A DNA stretch of 64,000 nucleotides from Tachypleus tridentatus (GCF_004210375.1 NC_134837.1:155351310-155415309), one strand, 5' to 3'; numbered from the stretch's first letter, positions 12,900-26,100 are shown. Numbers and translations are program-made. Notes: generated from the letters alone by a model not told the origin.

Positions 12900-14275
12900 A
12901 ATTTAAGAGAAAAGTTGGGAACCTCATAATTGATGAATACCATGGATCAGAAAACTTTTATCCTAGAGTTCCAAAGGAACTAAGGTTTTATTTGTGAACC
13001 ACAAGCTAATATTTTTTGTATATCATTGAGCAATAGAGGACTATTAGAAGATTGGAAATAGGCAAATGTTAATCCAATATTTAAGGGAGGTGTTTATTCA
13101 GGTAGTTAGTTTTACATCAGCATTTGAAAAAGTTTTGGAGAGTGTGATCAAAGATCTATTGCAGAGTCACTTAAAACAGTTTGATACAGTGTCAGAGAGC
13201 CAGCATGGTTTCACAATGTGAAAATCTTGTTTAACAAATTTTCTGATATTTTTTGAGGATATCACTGCAAGATTTGATGAAGGAAATACTGTAAATTTGG
13301 TTCACTTTGGTTTTCAGAAAACATTTGATAAGGTGACTCACAGAAGACGTGTGCAAAAATTAAATCTGTGGGTGTGGAGGAATCGTTATTAAATTGGACA
13401 GAAAATTGGAGTGGAGAGTGGTTGAAGTTGGATCTCATTGGATCACAGTTAAAAGTGGTGTGCCTCAGGACTTTGTGCTAGGGCCCGTGTTGTTTTTGAC
13501 ATATTAATGAGACTGACTCTGGAATGACTAACAACATATTGAAATTTGCAGATGACAATAAGTTATTTGGCAGATGGTGTTTAACTATCCAAAATGCAAG
13601 GTGATGTATGTAGGTTTTCACAGTTAAAGTTATTGTTACAATTTAAATGGGAATACATTAAATACTGTGGTTGAAAAAAATCACTTAAATCATCTAAATA
13701 GTCTATTGTAGTTAGAAATTGGGCTAATAGGATTTTAGGTAGTATTTATAAAAATATTGAATACAAGAATAAGGGATATTATTGTTTCACTGTATAGATC
13801 AGTTGTAAGGATTCACTTAAGAGTGCCATGTACAGTTTTGGTCTCCCTTCCTTAAGAAGGACATTGAGTTGTTGGAGAAGGTTCAAGAGAAGACCTGATA
13901 GGATTATACTTGAGATGGTGGGATTGTCCTGTGAGGAGAGACAAATCTCTGATATACTTGTTTTCTCTGGAGAGGATTTGATTGGAGTGTTTAAGATTAT
14001 TATTGGTATTGATAAACTAGGTTTAGCAGTGAAAACAATAAAAACAAGGTGTCATAAATTCAAATTTTGGCAGCAGAGGAGTCATCTGCAGTTTATAGAG
14101 TAGTATTGTTCAAACCTGATGGTTAGTTAGCTTTTGGAATGAGCCATCTTCAAGAGTGGTAGAGGTAGAAAATACGAGTTCAAGAAAAAAATAAAGAAAT
14201 GCATTAATAAGGGGTGGTTATAGTTGGGACATTCTTGTGGGCTAATAAACTCATTTTTGCCCTTCTAAAATTGTA
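12900..14275 (+). mobile_element. Decayed CR1/L2-group LINE fragment (reverse transcriptase)
   Basis: Translations in shifting frames give the ordered RT wording of CR1-type elements: LTSAFEKVLESVIKDLLQ-like matter, SESQHGF, KSCLTNFLIFFEDI, FQKTFDKVTHRR, SGVPQDFVLGPVLFLTY, ILKFADDNKLF, then the C-terminal LYRSVVR and RRPDRIILEMVGLS..ER and GVFKIIIGIDKLG (13828-14103 is the longest open piece). FADD is the catalytic aspartate box. There is no 5' part and several frame breaks. The 3' end is placed at about 14275 by loss of any resemblance and is uncertain. Confidence 0.8.
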
Positions 14276-14533
14276 TGAAATTTATGACAGTGGAATACTG
14301 ACTCACTCAGTCATTCTTTTGCTTTGTTTTGCTAAGTCTCCATTGACTCCATGTGAATTATGTAATTGTTAATATGCATAAAAACTTTCATAGTCATAGA
14401 CTTAATTCACTATTATTTTAATATAAGCTTGTGTACAGTACACATAGTACAAAGTAATACAGTACATTTTGTGAATGTAAAATCATATAGGAATGGTATT
14501 AGCAGTGCAAGAAATAATGGAAATAATAATATT

Positions 14534-14907
14534 GGGATGATATAGCTATACCTAGATCACCCCTACATTACTTTCAATATTAAAATTTAACATTGCATAT
14601 AAAATGTGCAAGTACAAAATGGTTATAAGGTCATTTCATTTAACTGACCTCATATAGAATCACTAGTAATAAAGATGTTTTGACTTAGCTTGCATTCCTT
14701 TGTACATAAGTCCTAGGATTTTAGTCACACTACCATAACACTTACCTTGATATGACTATGATATATTGATAAACATCATACCAATATTTAGAAATAGATA
14801 ACTTCAACTGCAGTAATATTGAGTTCAAATGTGTATTTTACAACGTAACATGAAATGTTAATATTGAAAGTCATGTATGGATGATCTATGTATAGCTGTA
14901 TCATCCC
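14534..14907. repeat. Inverted repeat (49-bp arms) / fold-back sequence
   Basis: The left arm 14534-14582 and the reverse complement of 14859-14907 agree at 44 of 49 bases (both begin GGGATGATA and end ACTTTCAATATTA). The 276-base spacer is AT-rich. No target duplication or transposase was seen. It could be a MITE-like element or a palindromic duplication. Confidence 0.8.
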
Positions 14908-14943
14908 TATAGTCTTGTTTGCATTCTTTTTGACACTGCAATC

Positions 14944-14963
14944 TGTACATAATCTTATGTACA
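14944..14963. repeat. 20-bp palindrome
   Basis: TGTACATAATCTTATGTACA, a 9-bp stem with a 2-base loop, directly beyond the right arm of the fold-back repeat. Confidence 0.7.
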
Positions 14964-16209
14964 AAATATTTTTAATTAGTTGCTTTGAGACATTTTTTTT
15001 CCTGACTGAAAGTTGGAGAATTCTATGAATATATTTTATAAAATTCAATATTATATGCATTGATTTATTTTTCTAACTTCATACATAATGAAGGGGTTGT
15101 CTCCCCAGAGACACCAGCTGTTTAGTGTGCAAAAAAGCATAGAGTATTCTATATTTTAATCATCAAATGTTCACCTATTGACTGCTAATTCCTGTTTCTC
15201 CCTGTACTTAAACTTTTTAAATGAACACCAGCTACTGTCACTAAGCACCATTGTGCATTGCCCAGGAACCCACAGAATAGATTTAGGTTTCAACTGATGT
15301 CAGTAATAAAGTAGTTCTAATGTTATCTAAATTAAAAGAAATATGAATAATTTGGTGGGTTGGTCACTGTCCAGTGGTATTTTATTGGTGGTTTCTGGCC
15401 TTGCTTTTGAGCATGTTGGGTAGAGAGACAAATGAAAGTAATTTTAAAAGCAAACAAAATTAAATAAATATCATATTGGATTAAGTTCACAACCAGTACA
15501 TCTTCTACCACCAGTTCCAAAGTCACATGGGACAAGATTTGAAAGGTCAGTGGGCAATATGATTGTCCCCCTCTCAACCTTGTTCTCTGATGGCCAGGAA
15601 GTAGCTGATACTCTAGGTGAAAGCTTTTGCTGGGAATTTAGCACTTCTGCTTTTTCCTTCATAGCCATCAAGACTCGGGCAGAGCATTCACCTTTTTCTT
15701 TTCAAGCTGATTGTCTCTATGACTATAAAGGTCCATTTATACTGGTGAAACATAAACTAGCCTTTCATTGGTTTAGCATACATCAATTGGACCTGATGAT
15801 GTACACTATGAAATGCTGTTCCATCTATCTCTTGCTTCTCTTGCTATTCTTCTGATTGTTTTTAACCAGATCTGGCAGAAGAATGTTTTTCCTGATGCCA
15901 GGCTGTTGTCCCACCTTTCTCTAAGCTTGGGAAGAATCCCAAGATTCCTTCAAACTACCTTTCAACTGCTTTGACGAGCTGTCTCTGTAAGACTTGGTGA
16001 GGATGGTTAATGCCTGTTTTGTTCTGGGAATCAAACAACCTCCTTTACCCACCCAGTGTGGGTTCTGATGACAGGGCTCCACCATGGACCACGTGATTTG
16101 ACTTGAAACATCAGTCACAGAAGCCTTTCTCAACCAACAACATCTTATATCAACATTCTTTCACATTGAGAAGACTTATTATACAACATGGAGGTATGGC
16201 ATTTTATGA

Positions 16210-16212
<3 letters not shown>

Positions 16213-16240
<28 letters not shown>
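16213..16240. repeat. (AT)n microsatellite inside the I-group LINE
   Basis: About 14 AT dinucleotides interrupting the decayed RT region of the LINE. Confidence 0.95.
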
Positions 16241-18182
16241 GGGTTACTTGACTATTTGCCTATTTTTATTAAACATTTTTTAATGGACATGCGATTCCAA
16301 GTTCATGTGGGTTTGACACTTTTCCGTTTTTCTCCACAGGAACTTGGAGTCCCTCAGGGCTGTGTTTTGAGTGTCACACTTTTCAGTATAAAGATTAATG
16401 CTATCATTGAAGAACTTCCTCGTACTATTGCAAAACTGGCTCTATGTGGAGGACTTTCACATTTCATCTCAGTTGTTGATCATGAGGTATATTGAGTGGC
16501 AGCTTTAGACTGCCCTCAATCAATTACTAAAGTGGACCACAACAAATGGCTTTAACTTCTGTCTCTCTAAAACCATTTGCATGCACTTTTGCTGCCAATA
16601 TGGTATTCACCCTGATCTTGAACCCCGTATCAGTGAAGTTGTACTGCCTGTGGTCCCTGAGACAAAGTTCTTGGGGCTTATCTTTGACCGTAAGCTAACC
16701 TTTATACCACAAATCAAGCAGCTACAAGTCAAATGTACAAGAGCATGAACACCCTCTATGTCGTCTCTTCCACCACTTGGGGAGCTGATCATTGTTCTGT
16801 GCTAAAAATATATCGTGCTCTGATTCGATCGAAACTTGACTATGGATTACTGGTTTATGGCTCTGCCACGACCTCAGCCTTAAAGAAGCTGGGCCTCACT
16901 CGTCATCAAGGACTTCTGCTTTGCACTGGGGCTTTTCCTAACTTCAGAGTTTATACATAGTCTCACAAACCTTCTTTGCACCTCTGCCGTTTGCAACTGT
17001 CTTTGCTGGGGTTGTGTTTTTCTACCTCAGTGGACCATACTTTTCAGAACAGACAATCTGCCATTGCTCCTTTTGGCCTTCATATCCAGGTACAGTTGGA
17101 TAAATTGTGTCTGTCCTTGGATAGCATTGCTGTATCCACTGGTCAGCCCATCCTACCATGACTTCTTACAGTCCCCAAATGTGACCTATCTTTAAGTCAT
17201 CCAAGAAAAGCAGACACTTGTGATTGGAAATACTGTCTGTTATTTGCTAAACATCTTTCAAACCATCCTCCCATTCCTATTTATACAGATTGTTTGAAAT
17301 CAGGTGACTGTGTGGGCTCTGCTATTGTTTGTTGTGGTTCAGTGGTTGCATGCAGAATCCCCTCTACCGCTTCTATGTTCACTGCTGAACTGTATGCCAT
17401 TTCTTTTGCCCTGGATCACATTGAAGCTAAGCAGTACTCAAATTGCACTATTTATACTGACTCGCTTAGTTCTCTACTGGCCCTGGAATTGCTTCATGTT
17501 AGTTCACACCATGTTCTTGTGATGTTCAAAATCGACTGCCCCATTTCTCTTTAATATCTACTTCTATCCAGTTTTTCTGGATACCGCGCACGTTGATGTT
17601 TGCAGGAATGAGCTCACAGACACTGCAGCTAAATCTATCTGCCATGGCACTATCACTGCTGTGCCTGTTCCATACATGGACTATGGTCCTGTATTCAAGG
17701 CTCGGCTCCATGCCAGTTGGTAGTCGACTTGGGGTGAGCAATGTGAAAACAAGCTTTTCCAAATAAAATCCTTTATTGGACTTTGGGTGTCTTGCTTCCA
17801 TAAGGATCAGAAAGATGAAGTTGTTCTAACTAGACTTGTCATTGGTCACAGTTTTTAAACTCATCATTTTCTGGTATCTGGGACTGATGTATCAATGTGT
17901 AGTCTGTGTAACACTGAGATCACAATAAGCAACATTTTACTGTGTTGCCATCATTATGACTCGCAACGACAACACCATTTTAAACATGTTCTATCCCAAG
18001 GTTTATCCATAATGTTAGACAGTGTTATTGGTGATGGTGACACTGTTCACCTTGGAAATGTTTTTAGTTTTTTAAAGGCCATTAATTTTTTTAATGCTAG
18101 TTGTTTTTTAATTTATACATTAGACCTTTTTTTAATGTGATTCCCTTTTAATAATCAAAGTCCATTTAGTTTGATTTGAAAT

Positions 18183-18475
18183 TAGAAAATGGCTGTAATG
18201 TCAAATAACTCTAAACCAGGACTGGAAAGGCCAACTTAAGGTGACTAAAACTGCTGTTTGAACTACCTGTTAGTCTTCCTGGCGAGTTATAATTAAAATG
18301 TTGCTACAAGTCTTTTAAAACTTTTATTACTTTCTGTAAATGACCATAACATCAAATAACTCTGAACCAGAACTGGAAAGGCCAACTTCAGGTGACTAAT
18401 GGTGGTTTTTGAACTTGTGTTAGTCTTCCTGGCGAGTTATGATAATTATAGTTATGCTACAGAAAGTCCCTTACA
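18183..18475 (+). repeat. Two-copy tandem repeat (about 151 bp) in LINE 3'UTR
   Basis: Two units share TCAAATAACTCT, CTGGAAAGGCCAACTT and GTTAGTCTTCCTGGCGAGTT at a spacing of about 151 bases (for example TCAAATAAC at 18201 and 18352). They lie between the LINE ORF remains and its 3' tail. Confidence 0.85.
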
Positions 18476-18633
18476 GCTTGCGTTACTGTAGTTTTTCTCT
18501 TAATGCTGTAGACTAGATGTAAATATTGGTTTTATGCCTTTTATGTTTTTTTAAACTTTGTTTTGTTTGACCTTAATTTCCTTTTATGAATTTTACTAAA
18601 TTTCCTTTAATTTTAACTTTTTACCAGATGTTT

Positions 18634-18688
18634 GGCACAGATAGCCTAGTTGTTTTGTGCCATAAAACACCAAACTAACCAACCAACC
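18634..18688 (+). repeat. LINE 3' hairpin and (ACCA)-rich tail
   Basis: GGCACA (18634-18639) pairs with TGTGCC (18656-18661) around a loop containing GATAGCCTAG. It is followed by ATAAAACACC and a TAACCAACCAACC tail. The layout and loop match the 3' ends of the SINEs in this window, which is why it is annotated separately. Confidence 0.7.
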
Positions 18689-18690
18689 TC

Positions 18691-21600
18691 TCCCCACAGT
18701 ACATCTCTTTTTGTGAGGAGAGGTTTCTGTACATTGTCATAGTTCTTAACTGTGGCTCACAAAAAGGAGGCAAGGAAGAGTGGGTGCTGTTACATACAGG
18801 AAGATATTTCAGATCAACATTGGATTATTTTGTAAGTCAGGTGTATTTGTAGCAATACTGGTGAAAACAAAAATTGATAGTGTATTTCTTATGAAGAAAA
18901 ATTAATTCTTTATATGCATCACATTAATTAAATTCCTTATAATAGCTAGTTTACATATTTCAGGAATGAATTTTTGACTTGAATGAAAAATAACAAGTGT
19001 GCATGGTTATTTGTTGTCTGTAGTATTATATGTAATACTTGGTGGAGCAGTCAGTGGAGAATTCGCTTGTAGAGAGCTTTTATGAAATAACGAATGTTAC
19101 AGTACACGTTACTGTGATGTAGCTGTATTATTTCCTCAAAAAGTTTGGAAACGTTCTAGATGTACTTTGGTTTAGATGTTCAGTCAGAGTTTTCCTAAAG
19201 TTCACGGGCTGGTTAGAAGAAGGCCTTTGAGAAATGTCTTGACTCTGGAACTCGCAAAAACATAAGTAAATTTGAATGGAGTTCTTGAGAACTTCAAAGT
19301 TTTTAGTTTCTTTATCATACAGGTATGTTCCTTGTAGAAGACAAGATCTGACTCAAGTTTCTTTAAAGTTTCATAAGACCATATATATTCCTGTTTGAAA
19401 TAATTCTGAGCATTTGAAAAGGTTAAGGAACTAGTGGGTATGTGTGGTATCTCCTTTTTTAAAGAAAATGAGACTACAGTTGTCACTATCGCATGTAATT
19501 TATCCAGAAATTGATATAAAAAGAGAGGTAAGCAGGAATATTTGCATTATCAGTTACACAAGGATCATTAAAATGTAGGATATTAAATTCACTGTTAAAA
19601 ATGTGTTTCCAGTATCATTAATTATGGTACTACTTAATAATAGTGATCATAATGAAACAGAGTGGAGGCCATAAAATTTATCTGTTTGACACCATGTTTA
19701 GAATGTCTGGATATAAAAAACAACTACTTCATAGTGTTGGTTGAACAAAATTGAAGCTTATTGTATTTACAAAGCTGCCTTAAACCCCTATACACATGTT
19801 TATGGAGTAAATCAAAATTTCAGTTTCAACAAATTTTCAATGACATAAGTGACTTTTCTAGACAAGCATACAGAAAATGTTAATAACCCCTTATCACTAA
19901 TTTTTTCACAGAACTTTCTGTGGTCCCAATGATTTCTTTCTAGCACTGGAAATGATAGCAGTAGATATATAAAATGGACAATATATTATTTTGAGCATGT
20001 AATTTGAAGATCTGATGAGTAATAAAATTGAGTATACAGGCTTCGAATGCTTTTGCCAAAGTATGAATACTTTTTGTATTATTAATCTTTTCTAAATTAC
20101 CATAGCTAGCTAGTTTATGTATATATTGATTCCAACTTGTTTTTAAAAAATCAAAACTTATTATATTTGTTAATAAAGTAACTTGCTGGAAGCTTCAAGT
20201 CCATTGACAATGTTTTTTCAATATTTACAGGCACTTAGTGGTTGAAGCATACAAACTAAAGGAGCAACTTATCTGAACCATTAGAGTCTTGAATATTTAG
20301 TTGATTGTTCTTCAACAGCTACAGTGTTCATAGAGATGTATTATAATTTGAGGTTCAACAAACATTTGAAATGACAGAAGGTGGTTACCAAGATACAGGT
20401 ATGCTCAGTAAGGACTTTCCTCAGGTCAAGAAGTTTTAGGAAGAAAAAAGTCATTAAAATACATTTATCTATTAAGTATTTTATTAATAAAAATAAGAAA
20501 GTGCTTCATTTAATCAAGCTAGCTCAATGAAACATATGAGAAGCTGTTTTCCTTTCTGATGATGTTTTAGTCATTGCCTTTTCAACTTTTGCTTAGTTAA
20601 ATGTGTATTTTATCTGTTATGCTAGATTTATTTGAGATTTAAATTTAGTGTTTAACTGTCATATTTACTTAATATAAATAAAATCTTAATAGTGATTGCC
20701 AGAACTGGGCAAATAATTGATACAATCAGTTACCTATGAGAATTGGATTTCATTGGTTAGTGTCACATAAAGTAATCAGTCAAAATTGATGTCATGAAAA
20801 TAATCAACTGGTGTTTACAGTTGTTACTTTTACAGTTATTCAAACTATTGAGTTATAGAAATTATAATTGAATCTATTAATTTCACCAAAATAATCAAAT
20901 AATTGAAATTACTATTTCCACTTACCCCAATTATTGGCAACATCTTAATGTTCTCTGATTTGTTTAATAGTTAGAACTGTTTTTCTCATTGTAAGTTTTT
21001 CAGAAAAACAAGAAATTTTGTTAATAGTGTGGATCAGTTTATCTTCACTTCCCAGATTTTATTTTTTAAAGAACCTTTTTTAGTGTTTTGTTGTATATGG
21101 AATAGACTTTGAAGTTGATAAGGGTAACATGACATTTTTGTACAGTAGTTCACCCTATGTACTTGTAAATGAAATAACTTCATTATTTTTATTTGCATTA
21201 TTTTGAATACATGTTTTCAAATTATTTAATAATTCTGTGAGATTTAAAACAACTTTTTTAATTTAAATATCATTCATATTTAACTGGTTTCTTTTGTTTT
21301 ATTAAAATAACTTCATTCTTTATCCTACATTGTTTCACTTTCTAATGTCCATTTTTCATGCCTTTGTCTCTTTCTTAGTACTCTGTGTTATCTCTAATCC
21401 TTTCACTTTATCTCTGAGCCATTAAGTCATGCTTTATAAAAGTTTTTTTTGATGTTCATTTTCTTTTCTTTTTTTCACCTCTTTAGCCTGTATTACTGCC
21501 TTTATCACTCCTTACTTGGCTCCTTTAATGTTGAGTCAGAATGTTCACCTCATTAATGTTAACTTGCCTCATTCTTAACTCCATGATCTTTACTCGGCTT

Positions 21601-21899
21601 CTGTTCTTCACACAGAGGTTTTTCTGACCCAAGGCAGCTTGGCATCAATCACTGTTATTTACTTTGATTTCTTATCTTACTCAACCTCACTCCTTTTGTT
21701 ATTGTTTCTAGCCCTGTTCAATCCACATTTCCTTTTCCTATTCCAGCTTCCTGATCTTTTTTCTTCCAAACCTCCCACATTGCTGCATCATGGCTGTCAC
21801 TCATCTATTTTGACAAGTCTGGCAAATTAGAAGCCTATTTGTTAGCTAAATATGTAGACCAAAAGGTAGCAAAGTTTTCTTCCCTTCTCCCTATGATTA
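18691..21899. other. Non-coding, CpG-poor, no repeat recognised
   Basis: AT-rich DNA upstream of Rap2. It may include upstream non-coding exons or the promoter of Rap2, but no exon can be supported. The frames at 19202-19486 and 21639-21830 show no family resemblance. Confidence 0.5.
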
Positions 21900-23120
21900 G
21901 TTTTATTTTCAGTGTTTCAAAGATGTGGTCTTGGATCTCTTGGCCAAAAACATCATTATGAGTACATTTATCTTCACTCCAAGATATTACTCTTGTCTTT
22001 TAGGTGCTCCCAAAAAGACTGGGCATTGAATTTAGTAATTGTAATCTTTTAATCAGTTTCTAATTGTTCCATGGTTCCATATAAAGGGTTTCTTCCCCTC
22101 TGATAGTCATTTTCAACCAGTCTGTGGAAAACCAAAGTTACTGTTTCAGGTGATTTTTGTTCATTAGAATCTAGTATTTCCAGTTTCATGCTCTTTCTTT
22201 TGGCATTGAGTCTTCTTTTTACATCTTCAACCCATCTCATGGGGACATTTGCTCACCATGTTCATGGATTGAGGCTGAAGTTCCATTATTACATGAATGA
22301 TTGGATTCTCCCCCTTTTTTGACAGAACTTTCTCTCACATTTACTTCCTTCTGCAAGAGACTGCTCAGCTGTGCTGCTGGTTGACCAATATTTGGTTTAT
22401 CTGGGCATATTTTTAACTCTCATCTTAGTTTGGCTTAACCTTAACCACTTTACCTGCAAGCAGCTGAATGTCTTGTCACCAAGATTTTTGCTTCTCATTT
22501 ACATCTTGCATGTGAAGTTCTCTCAGTTCTGAAGACTGGCTTTCCTGTAAACTACTCTTTCCTTTAGGCTATATACACATGCACCTCCTTCTGTGGTCAC
22601 TGCATGACCAGTGTATCTTTTCTCAGGATTTGTTGTTCTTGATTGTGAGCCTCTCCTCTCTGCAAGGAATTACCTTGGTGGTTTTACTATTTCAATATCA
22701 CAGTGAATGTCCTTTTACCACCTCCCTTATCTTATCTCAATCTTGTCACAGATTCTTCTTTGTCAGGTTGGGACATGTCTTTGGACAATAATGTGAATTC
22801 AAGTGTGTGGACTTTAGAGGAGGGTTCATTATACATCAACATTCTTGAATGTCTTATCTGTTGGGAAGTTTCTATTTCCTCCTTTTTCTAGTATATATTG
22901 ATTGGTTATAATTCACTCTGACAATTATGTGGTTTTTCATATCAACTGTTAGGGGCCCATTGGTCCATCTTTTTGGGTTATCATTGGGTATGTCTTATAA
23001 CCTGTAATGTCTTGGGGTCTTTGAAAATGATTGTCTCTTAGCTGAACTGGATTCTACTCACAGGATAGTTGCTCCACTCAGGTTTTTGTTGGGTTTGCTT
23101 TCAAGCTCTTCAGCTTCTAA
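21900..23120 (+). mobile_element. DIRS-like retroelement fossil (RT/RNase H part)
   Basis: Relic of a tyrosine-recombinase (DIRS) retroelement. Readable parts, in order, are an RT palm-like stretch (FHYYMNDWIL), the RNase H opening (TDSSLSGWDMSL, then a hydrophobic INILECLICWE) and the following block SDNYVVFHIN. No terminal repeats or recombinase were recognised. The element is clearly broken, with several breaks, and looks old. Boundaries are approximate, and matter from about 21.6 kb may belong to it. Confidence 0.55.
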
Positions 23121-26100
23121 TGCAATAAAAAGAAATTACAAAGATATTAATGGATACTAGTTCAAAACATTAAAGAATAATTTGTATTTATAAAGTGCTT
23201 TTTCAAGTGACTAGAGAAGTAGTCTTACTGATAGACATAAGATCAGATACTTCATTATAAATACTGCTGAAATGTAGTGATAACTTCATTTTAAATCAAT
23301 ATTCAAAGATGAAGGTTGAAGTAGAGCTATAATGCTTATTGTTACTGTTAGTCTTATTTTAGGTAAAAACCTTAAAGGCTATTGCAAGTATATACATGTT
23401 ATAAAAGGTTAATAAGACATTTAACAGAAATTTTGTTAACATTTAGATCTTTTGGGAAACAATATTTGTTTTCAAAGCTAGGTTTTTTAAAACGAAAGAA
23501 TCAAAGTGCCCATTTTCTAGACCTTATTTATTTGGTTCTACTTGTAGGATTTAACTGTTTGATACCCACATTTAATTTTTTTTTAACATTTACAGTACCT
23601 TAATTTCTAATCCTGTACTAGGTTATCCAATATTTCATAAATTAAACAGAAGTACATTATGCAAGATTTTTCATTAACATTCAAATGTTTATTACAGTTA
23701 CTGCCTGTCTCAATAAAGTATAGGCTTACATGGCTAGAAAAATGCATGAACTGAAATGAATTCATGCAAAATAATATCAAAAGAGTAATGTCATTTTCTG
23801 TTTATTACTTATTAATGCTGTAAGCCTTTTATGGACACCAAATTTAAAAAAGTGTTTTAAAAAAAATCTTTTATTTTTGAGGAACCATTGACTCACTAGG
23901 AGTGATTTGGTATCTCAGAGACTAAATATGCTCCTGATATTTTTTACATTGGTATTATTACTGACAATTGGAAGATTAACTTAATTAGTATCTGTGGGGA
24001 AGAAAAAGAAAAGAATGAGGGAGGATCCAGGAAACTATCAAATTTCTAGTTAATGTTTTGCAATGTGTTGTAAAAAGTAATTTAGAAAAACATTTGTAGA
24101 GTTGACATTTAACTAATTATTTTCACCAGTACCATTTTAGCAAAGGATTTTCATGCCATACCATTTTGTGGAATTGTTTTACAAGGCAGAGCCATTGCAA
24201 GTTTCAGATGAAGTCATGTGGGTTGATGTTGTTTTTTTAATTTTTGGAAAAAATTTGTAAATTGTATATTAAGAGATTTATGGGTAATTTAGATGCTATG
24301 GGTTTGGTAAACATTAAGACTGATAGAAAATTGGATTTGTCATCCATGTTAAATGTATTAATAAAAGGTAATTTTTGTGTGTAGTAGATTTGATAAATTT
24401 CTATTTAAAATGTAGGTTAAAAGTAAGTTCTAATGATGTTAACATGTTTTACACGCATGTAACATAGAAGAATATCAAGTTACTTGTCTTCCTTACATAT
24501 GTAGTTGATGCAAATGATTCAATGGCATAATCAAATGCTTAAACTAGCATACATGCAATTTTTACATTTAGTAGAATTGAACTATAGAATTAATTTTACT
24601 AGGACTAGTCAAAGTAGTCATGTAGTGTAGTTGCAAGAAAGACAGACCTCGTGAAAAGAAAAATAGTTGGAAGTATAATGTTAAAAGAATTGGTGTAAAT
24701 TTGAAAGAAAATAAAACCACGTATTAAAACAACATAGGAAATGCTGGGTTAAAGTTGTATGCCTACTTTTGAGAGTGCTTACCATTAAATAGATGCCAAA
24801 CAAAGAATAATATTTAGAATAGTTATTTGTTAAGTCACTTCAATAGGCTTATGCTTATGGATTTAAATATATGTTCTACAGATGTGGCTTTGCATGGCCA
24901 GATGGTTATGTGGCAGAACTTTTTGTAATGTTTGTTTTGTTTAAAATGTCTTGTACTGAGTATTTATACAGTCTCCTGCAACATAATTGGAGAAACTGGC
25001 ATCTGTTGCAGGAAAAATTCTTCTGTGAACATGTTAGTGATTAAAAGTATTACAAAATAAGAAATCAAAGCTGAATAGTTGTCCAGTATTTTGGATTAAC
25101 TTGCAGAACAACCATTTAAACTCAATTTGAGATAAATGTTAAAACCTTTTTAGAAAGTAAATACAAAAACTTTAATTAATGGGTAAAAAAAACATCTGTA
25201 AACAATAATAAACACATGTATCTTTCTTCTTATAACTAAAAGCTTAATTTTAAAGGTTTGCAGTTAAATTTATTATTTGTTAAACTCAGATCACCCATGA
25301 TTTTCCACCATGTCATGGTTCAAGTATAAAGGTGCTTCAGTAATTATTTATGAAAATTACACTTTAAAGTGTATTTATGACCCAATATATCTAACTACAG
25401 TGCTCATGTATAAAGTTGCTTCAGTAATTATTTATTTTTGAAAAATTGCACTTTAAACTGTGTTTTTACTCTATATATCAACTTCAGTGGCTCAAAACAA
25501 TAAATGGATTATTTGAATTTGTAATATTATAACTAAAACAAATATAAATTATTGATTGTAAGTTAAATTTTAGTAAGTTGAAACATTAGGTTTGTCTTCT
25601 AAGTGTCCATATGTGCACTTTTTAAAGATTGCATTGGTTACATTTTATTTCAATGCCTCCCCACTTCAAATCAGTGTTGTAAGTAGGATTATGAATTTCA
25701 TCTTGAATGGCATCTCATAAACATGGGGCAATGGGCCAGATCAAAATCTCCTAGGACTCAAGTGTAACTCTCTTTAATTTTGAACAGGTAAACACAGAAA
25801 TGGCACAGTTAGTTAGCACATGCTGTCACTGGGTCTTTGTCAAGCTCTTTCAACCAAATAAGTTGGTTGATTTGTGCATGGCCATTAAAAAAGTTTTGTA
25901 AAAGCTATAGTTATTTCTTATTATTCATTTAATTTTACTTAAATGTAACTATCACATTGTCAAATTAACTCTTTTGAAAAAAAATGGGTGGGTTTTTAAA
26001 AGTGTTTGTGCTGATCGGTTGAAAAAATAATATAGAAGCAAAATTGAACCATTCTTAGGTTATGTAAAGAATACATTAAAGTATATAAATATGGGGGACT

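Larger units (their letters stand above)
15470..18690 (+). mobile_element. 5'-truncated I-group LINE with reverse transcriptase, RNase H and complete 3' tail
   Basis: Decayed non-LTR retrotransposon. In order there are pre-RT matter (DGQEVADTLGESF, then GPDDVHYEML), fingers/palm remains, the RT block LGVPQGCVLSVTLFSIKINAI (about 16341-16408), the thumb segment IRSKLDYGLLVYGSA (about 16820-16865), and RNase H blocks PIPIYTDCLKSGDCVGSAIV, AELYAISFALDHIE and YTDSLSSLLALELL (about 17270-17500). A C-terminal zinc-knuckle-like motif CSLCNTEITISNILLCCHH follows (about 17897-17953). The catalytic YXDD box is not recognisable. The RNase H after RT and the overall wording fit the I/Nimb branch, though Jockey-like relatives without RNase H share the RT wording. 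The frame is broken many times. The 3'UTR has a 151-bp tandem repeat and ends with a hairpin and an ACCA-rich tail (to about 18688). The 5' part (endonuclease, ORF1) is absent. Confidence 0.8.

Noticed and set aside
13828-14103. 91-codon ORF as a host gene
   Set aside because: Its sequence is the C-terminal part of a CR1/L2-group reverse transcriptase, so it belongs to the LINE relic.
17294-17554. 86-codon ORF as a host RNase H gene
   Set aside because: It is the RNase H domain of the I-group LINE at 15.5-18.7 kb, in order with RT upstream.
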